This document shows, in pieces, positions 1-12,798 of a DNA stretch of 64,000 bases. The notes under the pieces were generated by a model. The model was not told where the DNA came from and searched no databases. It was given only the letters and a program-made list of their open reading frames with translations. A program made the position numbers and the translations under genes. The stretch is from Lycium barbarum. Taxonomy: Eukaryota > Streptophyta > Magnoliopsida > Solanales > Solanaceae. The DNA lies in assembly GCF_019175385.1 (NCBI RefSeq), contig NC_083341.1:87136321-87200320 (forward strand), in the 5' to 3' direction. Within the stretch, counting starts at the first letter, position 1; each line of letters starts with the position of its first letter.

Positions 1-1555
1 ACAATTGGTAAACTTGACTAATTGCAGTTTTTCGACGAAACGGGAAGTGAGTTTGGAAAGGCTTAAGGAGCGCGAAAGGTATGTAAAGCAACCCCAATTC
101 TTCCCTTGGCATGCCCCTAGTGTGTTAGGGTCGGATCCGGGCCTCGAAGGACCTCTTGGCCCTCGGAATCCGCAAGACAAAATTTCAGTTTTTCCTTCAG
201 TAGAATTGAACCATTTTGATACGCTTTTTCTGAAATTATGCAATTTTGCTCTAAATTATTCAGAAAATCATAGAATGTTTGTATAACCTTTTTAGGTGAT
301 ACTATATGCTTAGAGGGCACAATTTGAGCCCGCCGCCTTGTTTGTCCCAAGGCGGGCCTGCTATTTACGGTTTTGCCCCTAATGTGTTAAAGCTTCCTTT
401 TTAAGCGATTTTTGAAAGAAATGTTTTAATTACCCTACTAATCGCTTAACGAATATTATTTTAAATATTCTGTTAAATATTATAAATTATTTTGACACTC
501 GGAATGACTTCGGGAAAGTTATACTTCTGTAATTTATTATGATATCCGAAATACATTTATTATGATTCCGTCCGACCCCATTGGATTTGTTTGTCTTTGA
601 TACGCTTCATCGAGTCTTTGAAAACATTTATTATATTTTTAAATTGCATTAGTCTCTCACTACTCCATTCGTGGATGTCCCAATGTTTCCCACACTGAGC
701 CCGGGCCAGGATATGTTGTCAAGCGAAATTCTCTGCATTGTTCGCCGCGTCCCGATGTGAGGGGGCAGGTATACGCGTACATGGGTCTGTGGAGTATGAT
801 GTGCCATGTCCGCCTATTCTGATCTGATCTGTATGGCCATTTTGATATGACATTATATGATACGGGGCCACGCCCCTTTTTCTGATTCCTCTGTATAGTG
901 GCACCAGCGTCGGGAGGGTGGCCACATTCTGTCTGCCGAGTCCCGTGTCAGGGACCGGATATGATATGATATGACATATGTTTCTGTACGCATTCTGTCT
1001 ATTTTGGAAATATGCATTTGACACTCTGGATTCTGTACTCATTTTCTGTAACCATTATGATTTGACTTCTATGATTCCGCTTTACATATTCAGTACATAT
1101 TTCGTACTGACCCCCTTTCTTCGGGGGCTGCGTTTTCATGCCGCGCAGGTACTGACGACAGGTTCGCTGATCCACACGTTTAGGATCCTATTTCTGCTAT
1201 TTGGGGCGCTCTCTTCTACAGAGCCCATCTTTTGGTACAGTCTGTCACTGCTATCTGGATATGTACTTTGTTCAGGGTATGACGGGGCCCTGTCCCGTCT
1301 TATGATTATGATATGTTCTGTAGAGGTCTGTGGATACATCTGTGTGGGTTCTGTACATATGTTTGGGATATTCTGTTCTGTGATGGCCTTATCGGCCTAT
1401 GTGTGCCAAGTCTGCTTTTCTGCTAAATTCTGTAGCGACCACTAATATTATTATTATATTATTATTCTGTAGTTAATATGCTAATTTGGGGTATCGGGTA
1501 CGTACAGGTGCCCAGCTCGGGCACTGGTCGCGGCCCACGGGGTTGGGTCGTGACA
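1..1555 (+). repeat. Partial LTR (F), truncated by the window edge
   Basis: The 3' part of a long gypsy LTR, ending GGGTCGTGACA at 1555. Its first 250 bp resemble the middle of the LTRs at 42440-42660, including the conserved 'ggtatgtaa' step after a purine-rich stretch. It carries the LTR hairpin cassette at 1091-1150 and the terminal hairpin at 1527-1554. No primer-binding site follows, so it is a 3' LTR or a solo LTR. The next five bases, TTTCA, would be the target duplication to look for left of the window. The ORFs inside (5-286, 978-1445) have no recognisable protein. Confidence 0.8.
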
Positions 1556-1823
1556 TTTCATCTCATAAATCTCTCCAAAATTAAATTATAGATTTCAAAC
1601 AATCTGATACTCTCCCATTCTTATAGGGCTTCATACGAGCCATCTGGATATACAAATTTAAGTCACACTAATTGGTCATATAAACTTCCTTAAAGGTCTA
1701 GCATACCCGTTCGTGATATATATCCTAAGACGTCTGAAAAGTGTGCTCTACCTACCCACTTACTTCAAGGCGGAAAATAATACTGGGGGTAACATATATT
1801 ATTCAGGTTTCTAGGAATGTACT
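1556..1823 (-). pseudogene. Degraded retroelement interior, distal end of the Athila remnant
   Basis: A 268-bp strip between LTR F and solo LTR E. On the minus strand, bases near 1622-1655 resemble the integrase codons that elsewhere read QMAPYEAL, but with frameshifts. It joins 4872 onward once E is removed. No open frame survives. Assignment to the Athila remnant rests on this continuity only. Confidence 0.45.
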
Positions 1824-3898
1824 TGTTATATCCCATATTTTATACATTCGGATATTTCAAGGTGGTCGTGGTAGGTTAAGGGCAAGACTATGTTCCAAAA
1901 CTTTTTTTAATATACAAGTTGTTTATTAGTGTGGAAATGTTAAGAAAGACTAGGGGGAAAAAGGGAATTTCACAAGGTGGTTCATGGTAATATTGAGGAA
2001 AAGCTAAGGGCGAATTCGGAATTTGAAAAATAATTTTTCATGAATTGCAAGACAAAATACAAAAATAATAGTCTTGCACAAAAAGGTCGAGTGGGCCGTG
2101 CAACATGGAATGGGCTTAGGCCCACATAGAAGTTTAATAAATAAGAGAAAAGATGTCATAATTTCCATATTATCATCTTCATCTTTAGAAGACTCAAGAA
2201 ACTTAGAGAGAAAAGAAAAAAACAAAGAGGAGGCCATTCGGCCATAGCTTCCCAAACAAGACCTTGGAAATTTTGATAAAAAAAAAATATTTTCTTCTAG
2301 CCAAACAACCAATTGGAAGGTCCCTAGCAAAGTGAAGTGGTCATTGGAGCAAGAAAAACATTTATTCTTTCAAGCTACAAATCTTAGCCAAGTGAGAAGT
2401 AAGTGGAAAAAGGTAAGAATTGATCTTCTTTTGTATGTTATGAATGGTTGTGTATGTTGTGGTATGTAGAAATGGGTGAAATTCATGAAAATATGAATAT
2501 AGTAGTGTGGCCGTGTGGTTATTGTGTGATATATAAGAGAATGAGTCAATTTTATCTAGTGTTTTGGTTGTTTTTGTTATGGATTCTATGATGTAAAATG
2601 AGGATTTAATGGTTGGAAATGAAGTTGTAATCGTTTGTGGATTATGGAAGAAGTTAGTGTGACATTAGTATGGTTTCTTATATTTGTAGGAATAATGTTG
2701 CAAATATGTAGGTTGTAAATATAATTCATAAATTTGGAAGTGAGACATGTGTTTGGAAGATTGTAAGTTGGATTGTTGTGATTGAGTTTGAAAGAAGCAA
2801 ATAGGTTGTTATTGTTCTTGTTGAATTTGGAAGGTGTCGGGTGAAGTAGTATGTTGATTGGGTTGTTTGAAATATTATGTGAATTGAATTGAATAAAGAT
2901 GCAATGTCGTTGAATTGTATGACAAAGGTTGTTAATGTTAGAACGCGTCTTGAATTGATTGTTGATGTTGTTGGTTGAATTCTTGGATTGTTGATTGATT
3001 ATTTGGCCGAGTTAGATTCTCGGGGATGGTGTATTTACAGGGGAGATGCTGCCGAAATTTTGGCAGATTATAAATGAATTCATTTGAAGGATTAAGACAA
3101 GTATATGATGATGAGTCTAATGATTGTGTCAATCTTCTTGAATGTAGACTAGCGATAGCGAGCTTGGACAATTAAGCGTAGCTAATAGGACGTGGAGCAG
3201 GTATGTTAAGGCTCGTCCCTTTCTTTCAAAGGCATGATTCCGATGTTATGATTTCATAATTGCTTCCATATTTTCCATGTTTTCAAAAGATAGATGTTTA
3301 TGATTCCAAGGCATGATTCTCTTCCCGATAACTCGTAAATGTTTTTCCAAAGTGTCCATATTCTACCAAAACAGAGGTTTATGATTTTGTAAGCTCTTAT
3401 GACAATAACGATGGATATGTTTCACAGTGACAATGATGATGTTAAGGATGAGAATATCTCTATGGTGACTATGATAAGAATGATTTTCCAAAAATGGCTT
3501 CTGAAACGTTCGTAGAAGGATCTATACTTCAAACGCCCATAACTTTCTTATACCAAGTCGGATTGACCCGAAACTTGTTTCTGAGCCCTCAGGTGTCGAT
3601 TTATGTACGTACCCATCGAGTCCTAAAAAATTTGTTCTACGTGCATATGTATACGAAGTGAAGCCTTATGAGATTTATGATCTTAGTCCATGTTCTCTTA
3701 ACGCTGTTATTCGTTGCTAGTCTCATCCTATAATAATTGTTCCTTCAAGGTGAGACAAAGCTATGATGATTATTCCATAATATAATCGGAGGTTACCGAC
3801 CTTACGTCACTCCGATAGACTTATAGCATTTCTTGGGCTCTCCTGCATGCTGCTTATATGATGTATGTATTTGATATATGTATATGTATATGGGGAAT

Positions 3899-4052
3899 AT
3901 GGGAAAAAGGGCCAGAGCGCTATAGACGCTGATATATGAACATGATGCATGTATATGTATATGGGAAAAAGGGCCAGAGCGCTATAGACGTTGATATATG
4001 AACATGATACATGTATATGTATATGGGAAAGAGGGCCAGAGCGTTATATACG
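3899..4052 (+). repeat. 62-bp tandem repeat inside LTR E
   Basis: Two near-identical 62-bp units (3899-3960 and 3961-4022) and a partial third carry the core 'ggccagagcgctatagacg'. The LTRs of T hold the equivalent repeat with a 61-bp period. Confidence 0.85.
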
Positions 4053-4207
4053 CGTATCCACCTGATCAGTTGGTATTATATGACATGATATCATCCCGGA
4101 CGCGGGATATATGTGGTTAAATGGATCGGCTGCCGACACCTCGGCAATATGATATGTTCTATTTTCTATATATATGAAACAGAAATGTTTTCAAAGAAAG
4201 TAAAGTA

Positions 4208-4209
<2 letters not shown>

Positions 4210-4243
<34 letters not shown>
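4210..4243. repeat. (TA)n microsatellite in LTR E
   Basis: A pure alternating TA tract of about 34 bp, roughly 165 bp upstream of the LTR hairpin cassette. LTR D has a similar tract at the same relative place, so it may double as a TATA region. Confidence 0.9.
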
Positions 4244-4246
<3 letters not shown>

Positions 4247-4871
4247 TTGGGCTGCACGTTCCGCAGCACTAAGCATGCATGGTACCCGCCTAAAAGGCAC
4301 TCAAACGTACAGGTTACTCTTTTACCCCATGATATGCTCTATATCTCCATTCTGTTATTATTCATAATTACATCTCTTGCTATATTACTATTCATGACTT
4401 ACATACTCAATACATTGCTCGTACTGACCCCCTTTCTTCGGGGGCTGCGTTTCATGCCGCGCAGGTACACCCAGATGAGTAGAAGCCATTATAGAAGATG
4501 TTCCAGCGAAGTTGGCAAGCTCCACTTGGCCCTGGAGTGTTGTCGAGTCAGAGTACTATGTTATGATGTCTTGGTTGAAGTTAGAGACTTTGTAGACAGA
4601 GTCATGGGTATAGAATGTCGGTATTGTAATCGGCTCCACCAGCCGATGTGTTATTCTGTTTCATGTTACGAGTTTCATGTGATGATATATTTTATTTGAA
4701 TTGAGTACAATGAAAGGAAAAATTCTGAAAGCTTTATTATGATTTTCATTTCTTATTGATGTAAGAGTCTAAAAAGATTAAGTATGTAATAAGAGTCAGC
4801 GGGTTCACTCGGCTCCGAGTATGGGGTCGGGTGCCCATCACACCCTAGTAAGGTTGGGGTGTGACAGTACT

Positions 4872-7448
4872 GATCCTCAGGCGCTAGTAGAGAGCTGGGC
4901 ATCTTAACCGGATAAACAGGGATAATAGGTAACTGGATAATTCCATATATAGCATACATAATTCCTTACAATTATAAAATCCATACTGATCATTCCTTCA
5001 TTCCTCAACGACATATCTATGTGTTTTCTCGGTCTTTCAGGCTTCTGTTTATTTATTAACAGACCACGAACTCTGTAATATTTCCTTTTTATCGATCCAC
5101 TAAGGTCATGATACATCTTTGTTGCCTCTGAATAGATCATATACCCTTGCTATATTTAATATAAAGTCAGTTTTGATATCTTAGGAATCCATCTTGCTGA
5201 GATACTCCTTTCCTGGATCCCTTTTCAAGCTTTGGAGGTATATCATATCTATGATACAATGTCTTTACTCAGATTTCCCAACATATATCATATCTCGTTA
5301 TTGCTATCCTCGGCTACGCTACACTTCACCAGTTGAAGTTCTATAGTGATCTTAGCAAGCCTCTTATATACTTATATCATCTCCGTGGTACATAATATCA
5401 TACCCTTCTGCTTCCTTCCAAAATAAACGTATCCATTTCGGTACTAGATCTATCCTTATTCATCTTAATGCAATGAAGATGTCTTACACAAATTTACTCC
5501 CCATTATCCTCTTCACTACTGCCACTAGTCTTTAGTTCCTTATTTAGGCCCATCTTATTCCATTTACTTACAACGCGACTTTAATTCCTTTATGTCCAAA
5601 ATATTCTATGCCTGGAATTCTCGTATCATCTATAAGCTTTCGCTTCCAGATAATCATGTACATTTATTCTTTTTTTTCATCGTAGGTTGTTCCTGTCAAG
5701 TACTCACGTTCCATCGAATGATTCATTTTCGTTTCAGTCATCTTCACTTGCTAACTCCGTATCTTTGCCTCAACAAAGCATTACTAGATTCTGACTGGAA
5801 TCCTTTTGCCTTTAAGGCTTCCCTGTACAATGCTTTCCCAACCATTCTGTGATGCTGGAACTTTGTATCCATACGACTAGCTCGCGGTGGCTATTTCACT
5901 GAACTTTTTTTTTTATCTTAGTCCATTATTTACTTCGAGTGCCATCATACTCAATCCTGTTCTGTTTACCATTACTGAATTTTCTATTACACCCTTATCT
6001 TGAGATTTCGAGTAATTCCTTCCTTAGAGTATTATCTTTCGATCTTTATTTAGTCATGCATATAATTTACTGGTTATGTTTATCGCCAAATCATCTTAAC
6101 ACCTTATCGTCCTTTGTCATGATCTTTCCATCTTCTAACAAATCATACTCCTGATCCAATACTTGTCGTCTCGTCTTCCCCCGTTAAGATGTTAACCCAC
6201 TACTCTATATTTGACATCCCATTTAACTCTTTTTTTTCTTATAAGTACTTACTTCGAGTAATTTTCGCAACTAATCTTAGCTGTGAATGTTCGTCGTCCG
6301 AGTCTATCTGTTCAGTCGCACATACATATAAAGGGTCACATATTCCCATAAACGTACTGACCCTAGATTGGAAAATCTTTCATCGAAGAGATTTTCATAA
6401 TTTTCCTTACTGTCCTACCAGAATCACCTTTCTCCTATTACTCGCTTTCCAATTTCATCACTGCAATGGTATTTAGCACAAAATTCCATTCCCAAAAATC
6501 TGCCCTGATTGTTAATATTCCTTTTTTTCTTCATTACATAAACGCTCGTTCTTTAGGTAGATCTCTTTTAGACTACAAGTTCGTCTCATCAATGAAAGGC
6601 ATATCTCATATCAACTTCCGACTTCAAACTCATTCATTTCCCATCATACAATTAATTATTTCAAAATATCATTCACATCCTTCATTAGCTATTCAACCTT
6701 GTTTTACTCACTCAATAATCCTGTGGTAATAATACTTCTAGAGGAATATTTTCCGTACCTTGGTCCTACCATTGTCTTGCCAAAATACTCTATACGATAA
6801 GAAGACCCTTGTCAATTTCTAGGTCATTGAGTAACATATATCGTTCTTTTACCTCTTCTAACCAATAATATCCCTTTTTAACATTCACCACAATAACTAT
6901 CCTTGGCGAATCTTGCATTCCATATCATATCCCTATTAGACATTAGACATCATCATCCTTGTAACCGATACTCTTTCCGTTTCCTCAATTCTTGTTTTAC
7001 CTCTTTTTTCTCATAAATCATTGGCATATCTCAAGGGTCATATTTAAACACATACATATCCTTGTCACGTCTTACCTTGAGGGGAAATTACAGCTCCTAT
7101 CTAATCATATTGATGTCTCATTAATAAAACACTTCTAAGGTTGCTAACCACTCACAGTATAACCACAGTCATTTGCTATCGCTCAATTGAAATCCCATCA
7201 AACTTCTCTTTTTTTTAGTCTCATCAGTAATACTCAAAAATTTATCTTAACAAAATTGCATAGGATCTATCAATACCATCCTCAAGGGTGTATAAACATT
7301 ATTACAATATTAATTGTACCTAGCATCATCATTCATCCCCTCATACAATACTATCTCCTCTTACTTACAAGTAATTCATATCTTACGGATTCCACTTGAC
7401 ACCAATTATTCGCAATTCTGTGAATATAATTTCTTCGTCGAACCATGT

Positions 7449-7481
<33 letters not shown>

Positions 7482-7874
7482 TTTTCCTGTCCAATCATAC
7501 CATTGCGATGTTACAAGTCGCACTCTTAACCTGTCGTTTGACCACAGATTCCACTATAGATTCCTCTTTAATGTTACTCTTTTTCCTTTCCTTAATATAA
7601 TCATTGGGGTTTTATGACTTACGGTCATTGCAAAACACAAAACATTTAAAAATCAGACATGCTAAATTTTTTATACTTTATGAAAACGACAAATATACCT
7701 TCCATCATTAGTTGCTCTGATCCTGAAACTCTGACAGATGTGGGACTTTCCATGGCCATACTCTAGAACCCGGATCTGGCACGAATCGCTCTAACATGGG
7801 CTGGGAAAATTCTTCTTCCTGTTATCTCTCTATCTGTTGTTTGCCGCCACCCGAGACTTCTACAAATGTACCAA
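4872..7874 (-). other. Non-coding, T-rich remnant interior (likely 3' part of the Athila host element)
   Basis: About 3 kb rich in T/C on the plus strand. It has many short chance ORFs but no recognisable domain, PBS, PPT or LTR end. It is continuous with 1556-1823 across solo LTR E and runs into the minus-strand coding remnant at 7875-8604. The simplest reading is the long non-coding region between the 3' ORF and the 3' LTR of the old Athila element. Base composition resembles the interiors of A and B, so an old coding-less element is an alternative. Confidence 0.4.
7450..7480. repeat. (TA)n microsatellite
   Basis: A 31-bp alternating TA tract within the T-rich remnant. Confidence 0.9.
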
Positions 7875-8604
7875 CTATACTAACCTGTCCATTCTAACCA
7901 CCACCTTCATTCTAACCTTGCTCCGAAAATGCCATAAAGTCTTGATTAATAGGGTCCTCAAATGCAAATTCTTCGGTTTCTCGGAAGGTCCTGCACGCTC
8001 CGCTGGTCTACTATAATCTGAAGCCAACAACTCCGTCACCGATTGTGATATCCTTCTATTAATCTTATGAATGAACTCAACCGTACTAAGTGGTGGAAAA
8101 AACTTAGCCCCGAAATAGTACCTGTTTATGGCAGCTGGTGATATATCCACCTTCACCTTTCGAACCACAACCTCGTCCGCCATTGGGACATCCTACTTCA
8201 TCATTCCTGGCTTCAATAAGGTGCTTAAGTACACACCATAATCCGCTTAAAATTCTTGCACGGGAATTGGGCAATATTCGCCTCGTTCGCTGTTGAAAAC
8301 CTCTAACCTGTAGTGAGTCAATGTTTCCCTGATCCGCAGGTGATCTTCCAAATGCCAGAATCATATTCGCCTTTCCTCAAAAATAGTGCGCCTAGGGGCA
8401 CCCCCTTTCTTTGTAACATTAATGCCCTTGTCAAACCGCTTTCGGGAGCCTTCTACCGAGATCCGAAGGGTATCCTCCTCTTCTACCAAGCTATGACTTT
8501 CCTACTCTGTTTGATATTCCACCATTTCTTAAGAGGTGGCAGGGGCTACCACTAGTCTGTAACATATATCCGCCGTTCAGACTTGTTCCTGATCGAACTC
8601 TTTT
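7875..8604 (-). pseudogene. Remnant of a 3' (env-position) ORF of the Athila element, downstream part
   Basis: The minus strand is open in two overlapping frames (8364-8104 and 8183-7875). The second encodes a segment with VKVDISPAAINRYYF and FIHKINRRISQSVTELL. This resembles, from memory and weakly, the plant 'putative transposon protein' domain often found after pol in Athila-type elements. The two frames suggest a frameshift near 8150. Once solo LTR D is removed with one copy of its target duplication, this region joins 11374-11147 in one frame for about 15 codons (SSSSEK then SSIRNKSERR). I do not know the function. Confidence 0.4.
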
Positions 8605-8970
8605 TGTCACATCTCAGAGATTTTGGATTGTTGCATTGTGAGTAGACTAACGCAAGATTAAGGTGAATATGAAGTCCTTACTAGATCAAAGAGAGTATTA
8701 GATAGCTTAAAGTGTGTACCCTAAGATTTTGAAGTCATATGAATATGTGAAACTAAGTTCGTTGAAGAAAATGGAATGTAAGTCATGTTTGGAAAGATTT
8801 TCGCTATAATGGAGCCAATATTTATTTAGTAATGTCTTGAGGAGGGGATATGGGGCCTCTTTTATGGTTTGAAGTGTTATATAAGTGTCCATAAGTTTCC
8901 ATAAGGATTGGAGGTTGAACGAATCGATGTAGGAAGTTTTCGGGAAACTGTGGGTTGTACGACCACTTAT

Positions 8971-9090
8971 ATGGACCGTATAAGTTATACGGCCCGTATA
9001 AGTGGTCCGTATAACCATGGCAGAGAAGGGGGTTTCCATGGTGGGATTATACAGTCTATTTATATGGACCGTATAAGTCATACGAACGGT
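8971..9090 (+). promoter_or_regulatory. Paired-palindrome array upstream of the LTR D TATA box
   Basis: ATGGACCGT at 8971 and ACGGCCCGT at 8989 form one pair; ATGGACCGT at 9064 and ACGAACGGT at 9082 form a second. Starts within each pair are 18 bp apart and the pairs are 93 bp apart. A further half-site lies at 9002. The array ends about 32 bp before TATAAATA at 9122. Regulatory function is inferred from position and symmetry. Confidence 0.6.
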
Positions 9091-10444
9091 ATAACTTGGT
9101 CGGGCAGCTTTGTTCTTTTGATATAAATAAATGACCCTTGTTCTTATTTTTAATTTTTCCACTTCTCCCAAAACCTTGAGAGCTCTAGATCCTTCTCATA
9201 AATATATTGGACCAAACTCAAGTGAAATCAAAGATCAAGAGGCAAGAATCAAGATATCCATGTGTTGGAAGACTCACTAGGGTTAGTAGACTTCAAGAAT
9301 TTCGTTGGTATTGAAGCTAGGGTTTTCATGCAAGTTGGTAACTTGATCAAAGCTCATTCCTATGAGATAAAAGGTTAGTTTTCATGTCTATTTCATGTTT
9401 TTTAAGCATGTTGGTTGTTGAATGACTTGGATGAGGGAAGAAAGTAGAAAATTGAGCTCAAATATAGAATTTATGCTATATTGATTAGTAAACTAACTTG
9501 AGTCATAATTCTTAGTATGCTATGGATATAATCTTGTTATGGAGGGTGTTAATGATGACAAGGAAGTGTTGTATGCAATTGTGCAAAGGGTTGGTGTAGA
9601 GTTGTTGATATAAGTTGAATATGAGAATGAATTTTGAGACTTAATGGAATATGACTACTTGATTATGATATTGTGGATGTTATTGTAGTAATTTGTGAGT
9701 TGTTTTGCCATGTGGTGGAAGTCGATAAAATAGGGGAAATGCTGCCCAATTTTCGTTAACCTATGAATTATTCTAGTTTGAATTTAAGAGTGTCTTTATG
9801 ACTTAATCTTGGTATGAATCCCGTTTAAATGTAGATCTCTTAAGCTTTGGAGAGGAATGTTTAGTAGTTATGAGGACAAAAAGGTATATAAGGCTAACCT
9901 TCTTTCTTAAGGCATAATCCCATTGTTGTATGCCTTGACGTGAATTCCATAATGTCTTCCAAGATGACTTCATTCCTAGAATCACTAAAGCTCATAATTC
10001 TTGATATTCTCACGATACCATTGGTCTCATCCTATGATTGTTGATCCTCTAAGGAAGGATATAATGAAAGTGATGATGATGTTGAGGATACATATGTATT
10101 CCTATATTTATATTTACGCAGTCCTTGCGTGCTTACTTTGCGCACTGGCATAGCAGAATTCTAATCCGCTGGCTCAGATGAGTGGCTTTTGGCTTCATAA
10201 ACATATCCATGTTCTTGCTTTTTCACTACCAATGAGTAGGCAGCTTTGGATGCTTATGGATATATCAAAGTATGATTATTAAGAACACCGAGCTTATATG
10301 GCCAAGTATGATATCTATCGTGCGCGCACCATTGCAGTGGGGTACGGATAACACTGAGCCTTGGTAGGGCCAGGTATGTATAACACCGAACCTTGTCATG
10401 GTCGTGTATGTAAGACACCGAAACTCTATGGTCGGGTATGATAC

Positions 10445-10447
<3 letters not shown>

Positions 10448-10495
<48 letters not shown>
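10448..10495. repeat. (AT)n microsatellite in LTR D
   Basis: About 48 bp of alternating AT, roughly 150 bp upstream of the hairpin cassette. Confidence 0.92.
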
Positions 10496-10497
<2 letters not shown>

Positions 10498-11146
10498 CAT
10501 ATGTAATGAAAGGTTCCTATTAGAAAAAGGGTAAGTGAGTATGATGAACGTCGCTAGAGGTATAAATGGCTCGATCATCCCATGTCTCTCCTTTCTTATG
10601 TTATCGTTCATGCTTCTATTATGTTATTGATTATCCTTTACATACTCAGTACATTATGCGTACTAACGTCCTTTTGTTTGTGGACGCTGCGTCGTGGACG
10701 CAGGTGGACAGAGAGATAGACTTGATCCTTAGGCTGCTTATTCAGAGACTGCTTAGAGGAGCTCCACTTGATTCGAAGTTGCAGATGTTGGTACTATTAT
10801 TTTGTATATATATTGGCATGGCGGTGCCTTGTCCCGTCTATATGCTGTTACACACTCTTTCTAGAGGCTCGTAGACAGTTGTGTATAGTTAGATGTCTTG
10901 TAGCCTTGTCGGCTCATATTTTATATATTAGTTTGTCAGCCTCGTCGGCTTGTGTATATGTATATGGGCATGTTTGTTGATGTTGATATAAAAGTGCTTT
11001 AGCCCAATGGAAATGGTATTGCTAATGCGTAGAGATTGTTAGCAGGCCATGTGGCGCACCTAGATATGATTGTGAAAGTATGATGAGGGGTGTCCGGTGG
11101 ATTAACTCCGGGAGCCAGTCATGGCCCTCAAGTTGGGTCATGACAC

Positions 11147-11374
11147 CTTTTCACTTGAGCTAGAGCAGTCCTCCACTTCAGACTGGGAGAAAACCTGTAT
11201 TGGGTTAACTCGTTCTCGATTTGAGGCTCTAAGTGCCTTCAAGGGCCTGTTGTCCTCGTCAGATAACTCTTGGTCTGAGGGAATATCGCGAAGCCGCCTG
11301 GTACCCCTGCCCCTCTCAACTTGTGTAGAACCTCCACCTCTTTGTTTAGGCGACATAATTATGAAGGACAACAT
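11147..11374 (-). pseudogene. N-terminal part of the Athila 3' (env-position) ORF
   Basis: The minus-strand frame from 11374 starts MLSFIIMSPKQRGGG and is rich in Arg, Ser and acidic residues (RGRGTRRLRDIPSDQ, then a Ser/Glu run SEVEDCSSSSEK). A second Met (MSPKQRGG) is a likelier start. It is cut by solo LTR D and continues at 8604. The basic, low-complexity N-terminus is typical of retroelement 3' ORFs, but I recognise no domain here. Confidence 0.4.
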
Positions 11375-12798
11375 TAAGTGTGTTAGAGAGTCAGGACAGA
11401 AACCACGAAAGAAGCGGCAAGTTCTTCGCTTGCAGGTTCAGTGTTTCAGTTGTGCAAGCTGTACATTAAAATACGGGCAAGGTACGCGACGTACATTCAT
11501 GTACGGGATGTACTTTGTGCACATACCTAGAAGTATACAATTTAGCAGCTTTCTCTAATTAGCTACTAAAGTATGTGATCAATGTATGTGACGTACAATA
11601 AAGTACGAGCTGTACATTCATCACGTACTCTCAAGAACTGCCATCATACCATATTTTTCATAGATATTGATTACCGAAGGCTTACACAACCTCACACACA
11701 CATACTTAACTTCTTTCATACTACAATTATGGGGTTTTGGAGCGCGGGTTACTCAGACTTCACCCGTTTTACAATTTCTTTCTTTGTGACAATTCACCGA
11801 ACAGTTGGCGGGCATAACAACTTTAGGCTTCAAAATTAAAACCATTTGTTGGAATGCCCTCCAACCCAGTGGGGATTTGATATATTCACCCCACGAGTTC
11901 TTAATTCATCACATCACATAAATTTCACCCTAGTCCATTATACACGTGACCCCCCCAAACATACAATCATACTACACATGAAAACCGAAAAGAAAGGAAA
12001 AGCAAAAAAAAACATCGTAAACGATGAGTGAACTATTAAACATACTTGTGATTTATACAAATATAGGAACAACTGGTACGCTACTAAGATGACTATAAGT
12101 TCCTTTCTCTCCACTCTTTTAGGGTGTTGGATGTAGTTTTGTGTTTAGGGAAGATGATTGGTGATGTCGAACGTATATATGGGGAATTTGGGGAGTAAAT
12201 GGAAGTTAATTGGGTAATGAATTTTGGTAGTAGTGGGTAATGGGGTTGCGGAGTCGTGGGTGAAAAATGGTGAAGGTGGAAGGATGTTGAGGTGGAGAGG
12301 GAAGAGGAAACGCCTCTTTTCGTTTAATCAAAACAAACATTTCATTAAAAAGAAATTGGGAAAGGGTAAGGCCCATACTATGAAGTACGGGACGTATCCT
12401 ACACACATACCTGAATTCCAAGTACCAGTGACCTTCTTCAACTTACCTGCTAAAGTACGTGAGGTAAGTACGACACGTACAATAAAGTAGGGGACGTACA
12501 TCCTCTCACATACCTTGCCTCCAACTTCCAGTGCCCACCTTCAATCTCTTGTTAAGGTCTGGGGCGCAAGTACGTCCTATATAATGAATTACGGGCCGTA
12601 CTTCCATCCCGTACCTACATTGGAAGTTCTAGTGAGTTTGCCAAGTTTTCATCAGCAAGTACGAGCACGACATACGCCACGTACAATTTTGTACGGGCTA
12701 TTCTTCGTCCCGTACTTTTACCGTCACAAGTCACTTTTTCCTTTTTATTCCACCTTGTTTCCTACATGTTAAAGTCCTAACAAATAAGAAAATGTCAA
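11375..12798 (-). repeat. 102-bp palindrome-pair tandem array in the Athila 3' region
   Basis: No gene is seen. Six units each carry two imperfect 13-bp GTACG..CGTAC palindromes whose starts are exactly 19 bp apart: 11482/11501, 11584/11603, 12366/12385, 12468/12487, 12570/12589 and 12672/12691. Within the two blocks (first two, last four) the unit period is exactly 102 bp. The DNA between palindromes is diverged but alignable. The 680-odd bp between the blocks has no such units. The right end borders the GTCAA target duplication of C. Confidence 0.7.

Larger units (their letters stand above)
1824..4866 (+). mobile_element. Solo LTR E of a Ty3/gypsy element, with TSD GTACT
   Basis: A 3043-bp LTR running from TGTTATATCCC to GGGGTGTGACA. 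It is flanked by the perfect 5-bp duplication GTACT (1819-1823 and 4867-4871). No PBS or PPT is attached, so it is a solo LTR left by LTR-LTR recombination. It is related to the LTRs of T and B: it shares the CGGAGGT/TTACGTCA/CTCCG block at 3787-3814, the hairpin cassette at 4408-4466 and the terminal hairpin at 4838-4865. ORFs inside, such as 4247-4699, cross these non-coding landmarks and are not genes. Confidence 0.92.
8605..11145 (+). mobile_element. Solo LTR D
   Basis: About 2.54 kb, from TGTCACATCTCAG to GGGTCATGACA. It belongs to the same broad family as the LTRs of C and G, whose starts read TGTTACACCTCAG. The left flank is CTTTT (8600-8604); the right flank is CTTTT at 11147-11151 after one extra C, so the right border is uncertain by 1 bp. 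The pieces of interrupted minus-strand ORF on either side rejoin in frame, which supports insertion. Landmarks are a palindrome array at 8971-9090, a TATA box (TATAAATA) at 9122-9129, the hairpin cassette at 10647-10705 and the terminal hairpin at 11118-11144. Confidence 0.85.

Noticed and set aside
11146..11151. Exact right border of solo LTR D
   Set aside because: The duplication CTTTT is offset by one C from the terminal CA. I kept the element call but not a precise border.
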